A stretch of 64,000 nucleotides of DNA from Asticcacaulis biprosthecium C19 (GTDB lineage Bacteria > Pseudomonadota > Alphaproteobacteria > Caulobacterales > Caulobacteraceae). The notes below the pieces were generated by a model, which did no database searches, was not told the DNA's origin, and saw nothing but the letters and a program-made list of their open reading frames with translations. The DNA lies in NCBI RefSeq assembly GCF_000204015.1, contig NZ_GL883080.1, forward strand, positions 402,504 to 466,503. Reading direction: 5' to 3'. The position numbers were made by a program, and so were the translations under genes. Positions 9,015 to 17,993 of this stretch are shown piece by piece (positions within the stretch are counted from its first letter, which is position 1; every line of letters begins with the position of its first letter).

Positions 9015-9167
9015 ATGTCGGATATGAAGCGCCATGGTCTGATCATGGTTGGGGTTTTGGTGACGGTTGTCGCTGTCCGTCTTATCTTTCCGGGCTTTTT
9101 TGACGGCATTAGCGACAGCATGGTCGACGGGATCAGCCATCTCAAATCGTGGACCCGCGGCGGCTAA
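9015..9167 (+). CDS. small membrane protein, 50 residues
   Basis: ATG at 9015 follows AAGGAG with ideal spacing. The product has a polar start (SDMKRHG), one strongly hydrophobic helix (LIMVGVLVTVVAVRLIF), then PGFFDGISDSMVDGISHLKSWTRGG. The TAA overlaps the last 4 bp of the convergent TetR gene. I do not recognise a family. The ribosome-binding site, helix and tight packing against the next gene support a real gene; function is unknown. Confidence 0.6.
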   Translation: MSDMKRHGLIMVGVLVTVVAVRLIFPGFFDGISDSMVDGISHLKSWTRGG

Positions 9168-9703
9168 CGGCCTGGTGCTTGTGGCAGCAACTGCGCCATC
9201 AGCCACGTTTCTGCTGCCACATTGAAACCCTCCAGGTCATCCGGCGCGCGCATTTGTCCCGCAATGAACAGCGCCATGCCCAGTCGCGCCACCGCCTGGG
9301 CCGTTTCAGCATCCAGTTTCAGGTCCTCACGGGCCAGCCGAACCAGATAGGCTTCGCGCAACTGATCGACCTCTTCAACGCTGCGTCCGATATCGGCGTG
9401 CCACACGCCCAGGGCACGCAGGGCGCGCTCGAACCGGTGGTCTTCCCGTGTCGCCATGGCGTTCAACCGGTCGATGCGATCGCTGCCGAGGCCGTCTACC
9501 TGCGCGATAATGTCGAGCGTCGCCTGCCGCCGCCAGTGCTCCAGCAAGGCGCTGCGGTAGGCCTCCACCGACGCAAAATGGTGGTAGAACGATCCGCGCG
9601 TCTTGCCGGTCCGAGCACACAGCGCTTCCAGGGTGATCTCGACATCGGCGACCACCAGGGCCTTTCCGGCCGTAAGCCAAAGATCGGGGCCACGTTGCGC
9701 CAT
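9164..9703 (-). CDS. TetR/AcrR family transcriptional regulator
   Basis: 179 residues. The N-terminal helix-turn-helix is recognisable in VEITLEALCARTGKTRGSFYHHFASVEAYRSALLEHWR; the C-terminal half is the ligand-binding helical domain. The ATG at 9703 shares one base with the stop of the upstream membrane-protein gene (TAATG), so the two genes are translationally coupled. A longer frame upstream has no family sequence. A palindrome at 10116-10146, just before the operon, is the likely operator, implying autoregulation together with the membrane protein. Confidence 0.88.
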   Translation of the reverse strand: MAQRGPDLWLTAGKALVVADVEITLEALCARTGKTRGSFYHHFASVEAYRSALLEHWRRQATLDIIAQVDGLGSDRIDRLNAMATREDHRFERALRALGVWHADIGRSVEEVDQLREAYLVRLAREDLKLDAETAQAVARLGMALFIAGQMRAPDDLEGFNVAAETWLMAQLLPQAPGR

Positions 9704-10095
9704 TACCTCGCCTGACGTTGGAAGCCGGCGGCGATGCCGGTTACGCCCACCGCCAGGAACAGAACCCACTGCGGCAGATCCCATGGAAACTGGCCAAAGC
9801 GCATGCCGATGGTAACGCTGAGGGCTGCGAAACTCAAGGTGAGGCCGTTCACCAGCATAGCTGGGCCTTTCCAGGCCGGTTGCCATGCGGCGCCGGCATA
9901 CACCATTGCGACGACGGCCATGGTGAGTGTCGCCATATGCCAGACGTAATAATAGATCCCGGTTTCATTGGCGTTCAATCCGGTCTGGGCCAAAAGCGGT
10001 GGCACATACTGCATCCCTCCGGCGGTGACATGCAAGACGGCAATCCCGGCCATCATAACCGCCGCCGCCGCCCACAACAGATTTATATTTCTCAT
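9703..10095 (-). CDS. four-helix membrane protein, co-transcribed with TetR regulator
   Basis: 130 residues with four predicted membrane helices (NLLWAAAAVMMAGIAVLHV, HMATLTMAVVAMVYAGAAW, AMLVNGLTLSFAALSVTIGM, PQWVLFLAVGVTGIAAGF). It is first in a two-gene operon with the TetR gene and is probably repressed by it. I cannot place it in a named family. The conserved-looking H in IAVLHVTAGG and H in YYYVWHMATL could be functional. A role in response to a small hydrophobic compound is only a guess from the regulator type. Confidence 0.7.
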   Translation of the reverse strand: MRNINLLWAAAAVMMAGIAVLHVTAGGMQYVPPLLAQTGLNANETGIYYYVWHMATLTMAVVAMVYAGAAWQPAWKGPAMLVNGLTLSFAALSVTIGMRFGQFPWDLPQWVLFLAVGVTGIAAGFQRQAR

Positions 10096-10115
10096 ATCCC
10101 GTCCATCCCATTCAA

Positions 10116-10146
10116 AAACATGCCATACATAATGGTATGTTTTTGA
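10116..10146. promoter_or_regulatory. palindromic TetR-type operator
   Basis: AAAAACATGCCAT - ACATA - ATGGTATGTTTTT: two 13-bp arms with one mismatch around a 5-bp centre. It lies 21 bp upstream of the membrane-protein/TetR operon, on the promoter side. Size and symmetry are typical of TetR-family operators. Confidence 0.8.
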
Positions 10147-10255
10147 AGCTGACGGGTCAAGCTAACACACGCCATGTTGCAGTATAGGGCTGAAGGCGTT
10201 TCCGGAAATTCACTTAAGCTATTGAAATTGTGGAAACTCCTTCGCCCAACTTGAG

Positions 10256-10310
10256 TCTCGGAGTGCGCCCCATGATACAGTTTCTACTCTCGATCTGTCG
10301 TACTTCCGTG
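10256..10310 (+). pseudogene. decayed duplicate of the 5' end of the LLM monooxygenase gene
   Basis: CGGAGTGCGCC-C-CATGAT here matches CGGAGTGCGCC-G-CATGAT at 15223, covering the ribosome-binding site and ATG. It continues GTTTCTACTCTCGATCTGTCG against GTTTTCCATTCTCGACCTGTCG. Most bases agree over about 45 bp, with a one-base indel that breaks the frame. The similarity fades further in. The two copies bracket the 1451-residue island gene. Confidence 0.65.
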
Positions 10311-10578
10311 AGGACGGTAATAAAGAGCGGAGGTTGGCACTAAGCAGCCACTCAACGATAAGGTTCAGGAAAATAAGCTGAAGCGATGGATTGCTTTATA
10401 GGGCGCCTGATATAGGGAAGGGTAGCGGAGTGGTTCGTACTTCGTAAGGGCTCGACCTTGTACATTCTTGCGTCGGAGCTAGACTCATATATTTTGAGAG
10501 CTAGCGAAGGCGCGTTCGGTATGAAAAAGCACTTTCCTGTTGTCGCGTGGCACACGGGAATATTGACCAATCGGCAAC

Positions 10579-10607
10579 TTGAGAGCGCCTGGACACTACC
10601 CTTAATT
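10579..10607 (+). promoter_or_regulatory. possible sigma-70-like promoter for the island gene
   Basis: TTGAGA, a 17-bp spacer and TTAATT, 31 bp before the ATG at 10639. Placement and spacing are good, but the -10 box is imperfect and no ribosome-binding site is evident. Confidence 0.3.
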
Positions 10608-10638
10608 TCTTAGGTCTGACTTCTCGACTATTTGCGAT

Positions 10639-13600
10639 ATGGCAAGGGACACAAATACATCGAAGTCGAAACCTGACGCAGTTCCGCACGGAGGCGCCGC
10701 AGCGATTTATGGCTTCCTCTATCAACTCACGGCATCGCTCGCCCGCGTCACCGCTATGGCTTTCGATCATGATCCTCAAAAAGCCGGCAGCCTGACAGCG
10801 ACGTTTGAACCGCCGGGCGGCGGTGATTTTACTCTTGAGCAAAGCGGTGAGCGCCGAACCATACAGTTTAAGCAACGGCAAGCTGCTCTCACTGTGGCTG
10901 ACTTAGCGGGCTCGGTCCTACCCGATCTATTTCGGGCACATTGCGTCCAGCCTGCCGACGTCTATGAGCTTCAGGCTACTCGAAGGCTTAATGGCGCAGC
11001 CGCGAGCCTGATTGCGAACCTAAAGGGGCCGCTCCCGAGCGATGAGAAGCAACTGGCCGATCTCACGAAAGCAAGGGACGCCTGCCAAACGATTTTCCGC
11101 AAGCGCAATGAGGGTGATTTAACTGGCTTTGACGCAGCTTATTCGAGCTTCGTCGCCCGGTTTGAGGTCGGCGCAGTGGTGCATCCAGACCAAGCCAAAC
11201 GCGGGGTGAAGGCGTATCTGAAACGCATTATACTCTATTCAGAGCAGGTCGATGAAAAGTTCAATGCGGCAATCGGGGCCGTGATGGCGTTATCGACAAA
11301 CAACGGGCCTCCGTTCACCTTGGAGAATCTAGTCCAATTGGTTGGAGACAATGACCTCGATGATCTAAATCCTGCTCAGCACGACAAACGGTTGCGTGAC
11401 CACCTGAGCAATGCCCTTGCCGACCGCAATTATACTGTGGGATTGGATATCCGGGCGCCATTGCCGCTAAGCGCTGGGGGATGCGTAACACGAGTAGGGG
11501 GAAGCTCCGGCAACGGCAAGTCTTGGAGCCTTTATCGAACGGCACATGAATTGGCAAAGCGAGGCACGCCGGTTCTGCTAATTACAGCAGAAACGCGAGA
11601 CGACCTGCAGGCGCAGTTCGAGGCTATAGTGCGCGGCCAAATCATGGGCTTCAATCAGCCGCTCGGCGTCAACCGTGTAGGTTCCAAATGGCGCGAAGTC
11701 CGTCAAGCGCCAAGCGAAGATATCTTCGTGTTTTGGGAAGGGTGTCGCGATCATCGCGCAATCAGTCAGATCGAGATGCAGAACGCTTTTGGTGCGGGCG
11801 TCCACTTGGTGGCAGAATTGCCGGCCGATATCTATGCAGGACATCCAAGCCTTGCAAACAAGGCTACCCATTTTGTCGGTCCCTTCACGCATCCGGACGT
11901 TTTCGATTCGTTGTCCCGGCAAAACATCTCGGCCGGGCACGTACCGCCCTCGATTGTCGACATGCTGATGCTGCCGGTTCTGTGCGGAATTTACGCAAAC
12001 CTTGCTGCGGGTTCGACGAGTTGGGAGCCGACCAACGAATACTTGGTCCTTGAGCGCTTTTGGCAAAAGGGCAAGGTGGCGGGTGGGATTTACGCCGATT
12101 TACGGCTGCGGGCCCTGGCCCTGCGTTTGATTGAAAACAAAACGGCTTTTGCTTCGTCGGCCGATCTCGACGCTTGCGGTTTCCCCCAAGAAATGGTGCA
12201 GGAACTAATAAAGGCAGGCTGGCTGAAAACAACCGATGGTCGCTGGTCGTTTGCACATGACCGGCACCTGACGTGGGCGCTCGCGGAGGCTCTGGCCGAT
12301 CAATTCTTACTTCACAAACTGAGCCCGATCGATGTTTGCATGCGCCTGCGCGAACTGACGGGCAGAGAAAAAAAACGAGAAGGCCTGTCGTATCTAGGCT
12401 TCCTTACTATGGATTTCATCTGGCTGGTAGCAAGCCAGCCATCAGCCCACGGCAAATTGCTGGAAGTCATCCGCCTGCTCGAAGACGATTCAGATCAGAA
12501 GCTGAGCCCGTTTTATACCGAAATGCTTGCAACGGCCGGTGTCCGGATTTTACCAGTGCTCAGCATGCGCGCCAAGCAGTTGGACGACAAACACCCGGAG
12601 AGCCTTGTCTTTGCGCTCACCGACGCTTTCAAGGCCATGGGGCTCAGCTCGGCCGAAATGGCGGCCTTACAGACTGACCTTTGGCTACACGGCACTGCAC
12701 CAACCAAGGCAATGGCAATAGGGTTAGGCGCGACCTGGCCCCTTCGGGATGTAGCGGATGAGGTCTGGCAAGGCTATCTGGCAGAACGGCAGAAGCCGTT
12801 ATTCCAGGAAGGTGCCTGGAATACGACGCTTCGAGATGCCATAGTCGTGGTGGCGCGGGACAGTCCTGCCTGGCTCGACAGAGTCATTGAGAGGGCGCAA
12901 CACAGCGATGAGCTTTACTACGCAAGCGATATCCTTCGCGAAATAAGTTTCCAGGCGGCGAGCCCGATTTGGAACGCGCGAAAAGACAAGCTATTTGCAA
13001 CAGTTAAACCTGAACACAAGCAAACCCTTTGCGGATTGGTAGCTGACCTTGACGACCTGGCTGAGGTGCCTCGGCTTGAAGCCATATGCCGCAACGGTGA
13101 CGTGCTTGGGGGGGCGGGATTGCAGGCGCTATGCCTTCTGTCGCCGTCTCACGGGCTCAAAGGGTTAGGGAAAGGCGATTTCAAAGGGGAACTGCCAGGG
13201 GGACGCTTATGGCTCGACAGCCTCCTAGACTATGATCCCGGTGCGTGTGAGATACTCAACGCGTGGCTGATGCAAAGAGATGCGTCCGGCCGGGAACTTG
13301 CCAGGGTATGGAACACGGCGCCTGACCGGATGGGTGAGGAGACTTTATCTACACTCCTAACCTGTTTGGTGAAGGGGTTGAACACCAATGGCGATCCAAA
13401 GGACGAGACTATCAATCTGTTGGTTGGCGTGCTTTCGCAGCCCAATATCACGCCCCAGGGCGTCAGCGCGTTTTACGCCCTCGCGGCAACAGCCCTGCCG
13501 GCGAAATTGGTGAAGCGCTTGAAGTCGCACCCTTTCGATGATCCTTCCGACAAGGATAACCTCGAGCGCCTGGTGCGGCGGTTCGGTGGCAAGGCGTTCG

Positions 13601-14994
13601 ACGCGTTTGTGCTGAAGCGTTTGGGATCGAACAATGAGGCGGACATGTCTGCAGGCCTTGCCATGGCGCCGTATTGCGAGTCGCCGGATCTCGTCCACGC
13701 CCTGGATGCGGCGCATGTTCGTATTCGGGACAAAAAGCCGTCAATCGATCTTTCGGTTAATATATGGTTTGCCCTCGAGGCCCTTGACCCCACAGGCTGG
13801 GAAGGTCGCATTCGAGCCCTGCTCACCAGTGCTCATGAGGGGGAAATCTGCCTGGCCTTGACGATGCTCGAAAAAGTGGGGCCAGAGCCTTTCGTGTCGG
13901 AAATTGCCGACGCGTTGGCGAAAAGTGAACCCTGTGGCATTGTCGAGGATCTAGCTTTGAACATGCTGTCGCGCGTGTCGCCGGGTGATGCGCTTGCACG
14001 TACACGCGCTGAGGCGCGACTTCAAACGGCTGCCTCCAAAAGCTCCAGTTTAAACGTCCTTCTCCGCGATAATGGAATCGAAGCGCGCGCGATTCTCGAT
14101 CCCTATCTTCTCGCCCAGATCGACAAGACGAGCTGGTCCACGACCGATTTGCAAGCGATTGCAATAAGATTGGAGCAAGGCGACGCCGACGACGCCTTAT
14201 GGCGGTTCGCAAAACTGCGCTTGCGGGGCGGCAGCGCCTTTGGTGACGATGCCACCGACGCCTTTGTCAAGCACCGGCCTTCCGAAATAATGCCAGACCT
14301 GCTTACGCGTGCATTTGGTCCTCCGACAGTTTTTACCAACGACCAACCCAACGCGATTTCCTCCCTTAATGACCTGGACCCCGAGAAAGCCGAAGACGCG
14401 TTCATAAAGTCGTGGAAGGATCATCCGGATCGGCGAGATGCGCTTCTTACCATTGCTTGGACGCTAAAAGGAGAAAAGCTTCTTTTTCACCTGATCAAAC
14501 AACTGCCAGAGCTTTACGAGATCGATATCGAGCGCAAACTTTTTCGCCGGGTCGCTCTGCGGCTTCGCGGCGGGGGGCGCAGTGCGCTTCGCCTATTGTT
14601 CGATGCGATGCCCGGTTTAAGCGATCAAGGCCAGGAGGCTATCGTTTCTGCCATAGGCTTCGTATCCGATACACCTGCCGATATCGATCCAATGATCGGC
14701 GATAGCGCCGCACCCGCTGTGCGCCGACACGCAAAGGAGGTGCGTCGGCGGATCGCGCAACGGGTAGAGGCGGCGGCGTTCTTCCGACAGGACCCGACGA
14801 CCGAGACCCTTCTTTATCTTTTATACGTGACCGATCCCAGCATAGCACTGGCCTATATCGACCCCTTTGCAATTCGAGCCGATCTCAAAGACAACTCAAT
14901 CTTGCGAAACATTGCAGAGTGCGAAGGTGCCGACCGGCTCAAGTCAGTTTCAGATTACCGGGCGAATCGCGTTTCGCTTCGACGGGTGGAGTGA
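10639..14994 (+). CDS. Avs-like protein: PD-(D/E)xK nuclease + STAND-like NTPase + helical repeats
   Basis: 1451 residues. The N-terminus (18-110) has GGAAAIYGFLYQL and a D63...Q76-F-K78 pattern (GDFTLEQ, RTIQFKQR), as in DUF4297/Cap4-type PD-(D/E)xK nucleases. A P-loop follows: Walker A GSSGNGKS (288-295), Walker B-like DIFVFWE (361-367). From about 420 to the end it is helix-rich with HEAT/TPR-like texture, a plausible sensor. This effector/NTPase/long-repeat order and size match AVAST (Avs) antiviral STAND proteins. It stands alone, with no methylase or toxin partner, in DNA with more AT-rich codons (TTA, ATA, AAT) than its neighbours. Defence function is inferred. The start has no clear ribosome-binding site. 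Confidence 0.75.
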   Translation: MARDTNTSKSKPDAVPHGGAAAIYGFLYQLTASLARVTAMAFDHDPQKAGSLTATFEPPGGGDFTLEQSGERRTIQFKQRQAALTVADLAGSVLPDLFRAHCVQPADVYELQATRRLNGAAASLIANLKGPLPSDEKQLADLTKARDACQTIFRKRNEGDLTGFDAAYSSFVARFEVGAVVHPDQAKRGVKAYLKRIILYSEQVDEKFNAAIGAVMALSTNNGPPFTLENLVQLVGDNDLDDLNPAQHDKRLRDHLSNALADRNYTVGLDIRAPLPLSAGGCVTRVGGSSGNGKSWSLYRTAHELAKRGTPVLLITAETRDDLQAQFEAIVRGQIMGFNQPLGVNRVGSKWREVRQAPSEDIFVFWEGCRDHRAISQIEMQNAFGAGVHLVAELPADIYAGHPSLANKATHFVGPFTHPDVFDSLSRQNISAGHVPPSIVDMLMLPVLCGIYANLAAGSTSWEPTNEYLVLERFWQKGKVAGGIYADLRLRALALRLIENKTAFASSADLDACGFPQEMVQELIKAGWLKTTDGRWSFAHDRHLTWALAEALADQFLLHKLSPIDVCMRLRELTGREKKREGLSYLGFLTMDFIWLVASQPSAHGKLLEVIRLLEDDSDQKLSPFYTEMLATAGVRILPVLSMRAKQLDDKHPESLVFALTDAFKAMGLSSAEMAALQTDLWLHGTAPTKAMAIGLGATWPLRDVADEVWQGYLAERQKPLFQEGAWNTTLRDAIVVVARDSPAWLDRVIERAQHSDELYYASDILREISFQAASPIWNARKDKLFATVKPEHKQTLCGLVADLDDLAEVPRLEAICRNGDVLGGAGLQALCLLSPSHGLKGLGKGDFKGELPGGRLWLDSLLDYDPGACEILNAWLMQRDASGRELARVWNTAPDRMGEETLSTLLTCLVKGLNTNGDPKDETINLLVGVLSQPNITPQGVSAFYALAATALPAKLVKRLKSHPFDDPSDKDNLERLVRRFGGKAFDAFVLKRLGSNNEADMSAGLAMAPYCESPDLVHALDAAHVRIRDKKPSIDLSVNIWFALEALDPTGWEGRIRALLTSAHEGEICLALTMLEKVGPEPFVSEIADALAKSEPCGIVEDLALNMLSRVSPGDALARTRAEARLQTAASKSSSLNVLLRDNGIEARAILDPYLLAQIDKTSWSTTDLQAIAIRLEQGDADDALWRFAKLRLRGGSAFGDDATDAFVKHRPSEIMPDLLTRAFGPPTVFTNDQPNAISSLNDLDPEKAEDAFIKSWKDHPDRRDALLTIAWTLKGEKLLFHLIKQLPELYEIDIERKLFRRVALRLRGGGRSALRLLFDAMPGLSDQGQEAIVSAIGFVSDTPADIDPMIGDSAAPAVRRHAKEVRRRIAQRVEAAAFFRQDPTTETLLYLLYVTDPSIALAYIDPFAIRADLKDNSILRNIAECEGADRLKSVSDYRANRVSLRRVE

Positions 14995-15234
14995 ACATGC
15001 CATTCTAAGCCGCAGCAAAGCGTCCCTCTCTATGACGTTCGCGGCCTGAGGGAAAGAATTGAGCGATTCCGCAGGCATTATTTAATTTACGCTGCCTCGC
15101 TCTAAGCGTTAAATAGGTCAAGAACGCTTTGAATTTCTGGTTTATCTTTCACTGCGGATATCCGTTTTCCGGTATCTGCCCTTCCAATCGTAACCGTCCT
15201 CCCTACATAAGCCACTCCTCCCGGAGTGCGCCGC

Positions 15235-16236
15235 ATGATCCCGTTTTCCATTCTCGACCTGTCGCAGATCAGCGAAGGCGGCACCGTCTCCGATGCCCTG
15301 GCCAATTCCGCCCGTATGGCCCAGGCGGCCGAAGCCGCCGGCTACCACCGCTACTGGCTGGCCGAACACCACGGCATGCCGGCCATCGCCTCGGCGGCAA
15401 CCGCGATCGTCATAGCCCATGTCGGCCAGGCGACAAAGACCATCCGCATCGGCTCCGGTGGCATCATGCTGCCCAACCATTCACCCCTGGTCATCGCCGA
15501 ACAGTTCGGCACGCTCGAAGCTCTGTTCCCCGGTCGGGTCGATCTGGGGCTGGGGAGGGCGCCCGGCACCGACATGATGACCGCCCGCGCCCTGCGCCGC
15601 AACATGGACTCAGGCGTCGACAGCTTCCCGAACGATGTCGTGGAACTTCAGGCGCTGATGGACGCGCCAGACGAAAACCAACGCATCCTCGCTGTGCCGG
15701 GCATGAATGCCAAGGTGCCGATCTGGCTGCTGGGCTCGTCGCTGTACAGCGCGCAACTGGCAGCGCAACTCGGACTGCCCTATGCCTTCGCCTCGCACTT
15801 TGCGCCGGAACTTCTGTTCGAGGCCTTGCACATCTACCGCAGCCGCTTCCAGCCGTCCGAACATTTGGAAAAGCCCCATACCGTGGTTGGCGTCATGGGC
15901 GTGGCGGCGGACTCGGATGCCGAAGCCGAATTCCTCTACACCTCGATGCAGCAGTCCTTTGCCAATCTGCGCCGCAATGTCCGCAAACCCTTCCCCAAGC
16001 CGTCCTACGACGCCATCGCCGACCTGAGCCCCGAAGAATCGGCGATGATCGATCACATGCTGCGCTACGCCATGGTGGGTTCATCTGCGACGATCGCAAA
16101 GCGCCTGACCGCCTTCCTGGATCAAACCCAGGCCGATGAGCTGATCATCTCGATGCCGATCCACGACATCGAAGCCCGGCTGCGCTCGCTGGAATTGTTC
16201 GCGGCGTTGCAGCCAAAACTGCGCGCTGCGGCTTAA
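15235..16236 (+). CDS. LLM-class flavin-dependent oxidoreductase (MsnO8-like)
   Basis: 333 residues of the bacterial luciferase-like fold, which uses reduced FMN to oxygenate small molecules. Family landmarks: [84 protein letters not shown], and the C-terminal [18 protein letters not shown]. These place it with MsnO8-type LLM proteins; the substrate is unknown. The ATG at 15235 has GGAG eight bases upstream. Transcribed alone; its end overlaps the convergent DUF4153 gene by 4 bp. A broken copy of its 5' end lies at 10256-10310. Confidence 0.9.
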   Translation: MIPFSILDLSQISEGGTVSDALANSARMAQAAEAAGYHRYWLAEHHGMPAIASAATAIVIAHVGQATKTIRIGSGGIMLPNHSPLVIAEQFGTLEALFPGRVDLGLGRAPGTDMMTARALRRNMDSGVDSFPNDVVELQALMDAPDENQRILAVPGMNAKVPIWLLGSSLYSAQLAAQLGLPYAFASHFAPELLFEALHIYRSRFQPSEHLEKPHTVVGVMGVAADSDAEAEFLYTSMQQSFANLRRNVRKPFPKPSYDAIADLSPEESAMIDHMLRYAMVGSSATIAKRLTAFLDQTQADELIISMPIHDIEARLRSLELFAALQPKLRAAA

Positions 16237-17942
16237 CGACTGGCGGTTTGGACCTCGCCGTTGATGTCAAGATCGTTCCATTGTGGCTTGCTGGGTTTGA
16301 CCTTGCCGGCTTTGAACGCCGTGACGTCGTCGGAATCGACAATAAAAAAGATCGGGGCGATTTTCCAACGTCCTGCGTCTTCGTAGATCGTGCGCAGGCG
16401 GCGATTATCCAGGACGAGCAACTCCGCATTGCCGTCATCGTTCATGTCGAGCAACAGGACGTCGCAGGCCTTGCTTTCCTTGAAGCAGATCGACTCCCAA
16501 TCGTCCGAGGTGAAGGCTTGTTCCAGGAAGCTCGTCGGAAGCGCGGTGCCCGGTGACACAATGTGAAGGCGTTGGATTTCCGGCTTGACCATGATGACCG
16601 GTTCCGCGACGGCGTGGTCCCATCGGTCTTCGTCCTTCCAGGCCAGGGCTTCCTTGGCCTTGGCACGGATAGCGTCGGTCTTGCCGCTCTTCGCCAAACG
16701 CGCTAGCGCCTCCCGCCCATAAGTGCCGGTCTCATAGCGCAGGACCCGCCAGTCGAACTTGTCGAGCGCCACCGCGCCACTTTCCAACCGCGAGGCCTGC
16801 GAGTCGGCGCTGAGCCGCAGCGGATCAGCAAGGGGCGTCAGCACAGCCAGGAACACCGCCACCTTGACGAAGGCGAGCGAGATGTTGATCGTCTCTATCG
16901 TTGCCAGCCAGCGGCCGCGCGGCAACACCGCCGCATAGGCATACCCCAGCCCGAACAGCACGGCGATGAACACGCCGACCCCGGCCAGAAACCGCTCCGG
17001 CGTCAGACCGTACTGATGGATGCGCAGGTACAGGCTGTAGGCGGCCAGCACCGAAAACACCAACAGCAGACCACAGGCCAGCCGCGCCGACCACTTCAAG
17101 ACGACGTGAACCGGCCGTTCTTCGTCGCCCTGCTGATAGGCGGCATTGATCAGCAGCACCAGGGCGATGCAGGCCGCCAAGAGCGAGGCCGTCGCCGCCT
17201 TGGTCCGCCACAACGGCTCAAGGCCGCTGAAACACAGGCTGACGGCGAAGATGACGCCGATCAGGGTGATGACCGGCAGCAGCCATGAGAGCACGCCCAG
17301 GACCAGCGAACGGAAGGCGTGCATCAGCTTGGTCTGGACGTCACCGAGATGGACCGCCGCAGCGATCGCCAGGCCCGACGCTGGCCAGGCGAAATATTCG
17401 TTCTGGATCATGGTCTTGAACCAGTCGAAGCCGATAAAGCCCAGCAAGGTGGCGCCCAGCCACAATATGCCCCAGAACATGATGGTGAAAAGTCCGGCCA
17501 GGGCCAGTTGCACGCCACGCTTCCACGCTTCGTCGAAATACAGGGCGTAAGGCGCGATCGGCTTGCCGGCCTGGTCGCCCGAACTGACCAGTTCGTTGGC
17601 GATGAACAGGAAGGGATAGATCAGAAAGGCCAGGTTGAGAAAGAACGGATTGTACTGGTCTGTATCGCCGTGGGCCAGGCTGTTCCAGGCAATCAGCGCG
17701 ATCAGGCCCAGCGCGATCGCGCTCCAGACGCCTAAACTGATCCGGCGCATGGCAGCGGCGCTGGCCCAGATGATGAAGGCGCCGAGCGTCAGGACGGGCA
17801 CCACGATCTGCATCCACAAGACCGGCGGGTTCTTGACCGGATCCAGTTGGTCATAGAGCGCCCCCAAGGCCAGGCCAAAGACCAGACCCACGGCCAGGCG
17901 CAGGATAAGGCCCTGCTGTGGTGACAATATTTCGTTCTTCAT
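16233..17942 (-). CDS. DUF4153 membrane protein
   Basis: 569 residues. The first 360 hold about ten hydrophobic helices (for example [40 protein letters not shown]), matching DUF4153. The C-terminal 200 residues are soluble, with a [18 protein letters not shown] segment that looks like an FG-GAP/calcium-type loop. Function of the family is not established. Single gene, start ATG at 17942. Its last bases overlap the convergent monooxygenase gene. Confidence 0.8.
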   Translation of the reverse strand: MKNEILSPQQGLILRLAVGLVFGLALGALYDQLDPVKNPPVLWMQIVVPVLTLGAFIIWASAAAMRRISLGVWSAIALGLIALIAWNSLAHGDTDQYNPFFLNLAFLIYPFLFIANELVSSGDQAGKPIAPYALYFDEAWKRGVQLALAGLFTIMFWGILWLGATLLGFIGFDWFKTMIQNEYFAWPASGLAIAAAVHLGDVQTKLMHAFRSLVLGVLSWLLPVITLIGVIFAVSLCFSGLEPLWRTKAATASLLAACIALVLLINAAYQQGDEERPVHVVLKWSARLACGLLLVFSVLAAYSLYLRIHQYGLTPERFLAGVGVFIAVLFGLGYAYAAVLPRGRWLATIETINISLAFVKVAVFLAVLTPLADPLRLSADSQASRLESGAVALDKFDWRVLRYETGTYGREALARLAKSGKTDAIRAKAKEALAWKDEDRWDHAVAEPVIMVKPEIQRLHIVSPGTALPTSFLEQAFTSDDWESICFKESKACDVLLLDMNDDGNAELLVLDNRRLRTIYEDAGRWKIAPIFFIVDSDDVTAFKAGKVKPSKPQWNDLDINGEVQTASR

Positions 17943-17993
17943 CGGCGTCCCCCTGCGGTATCGCCAAGGGGTCTAGCATGAAATCCGCGACGG

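Larger units (their letters stand above)
10147..10638. other. left edge of accessory island; no intact gene
   Basis: This 492-bp stretch is less GC-rich than its surroundings and holds no convincing gene. At 10256-10310 it carries a decayed copy of the start of the flavin monooxygenase gene found at 15235. A possible promoter (10579-10607) precedes the island gene. Confidence 0.6.

Noticed and set aside
10501-10881. Minus-strand 126-residue frame overlapping the start of the island gene
   Set aside because: No motif, arginine- and cysteine-rich antisense composition, overlaps the nuclease domain on the plus strand.
15102-15305. Minus-strand 67-residue frame ending VLDLFNA at the right edge of the island
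   Set aside because: Considered as a recombinase or kinase fragment, but half of it lies antisense to the LLM gene and no family or ribosome-binding site supports it.
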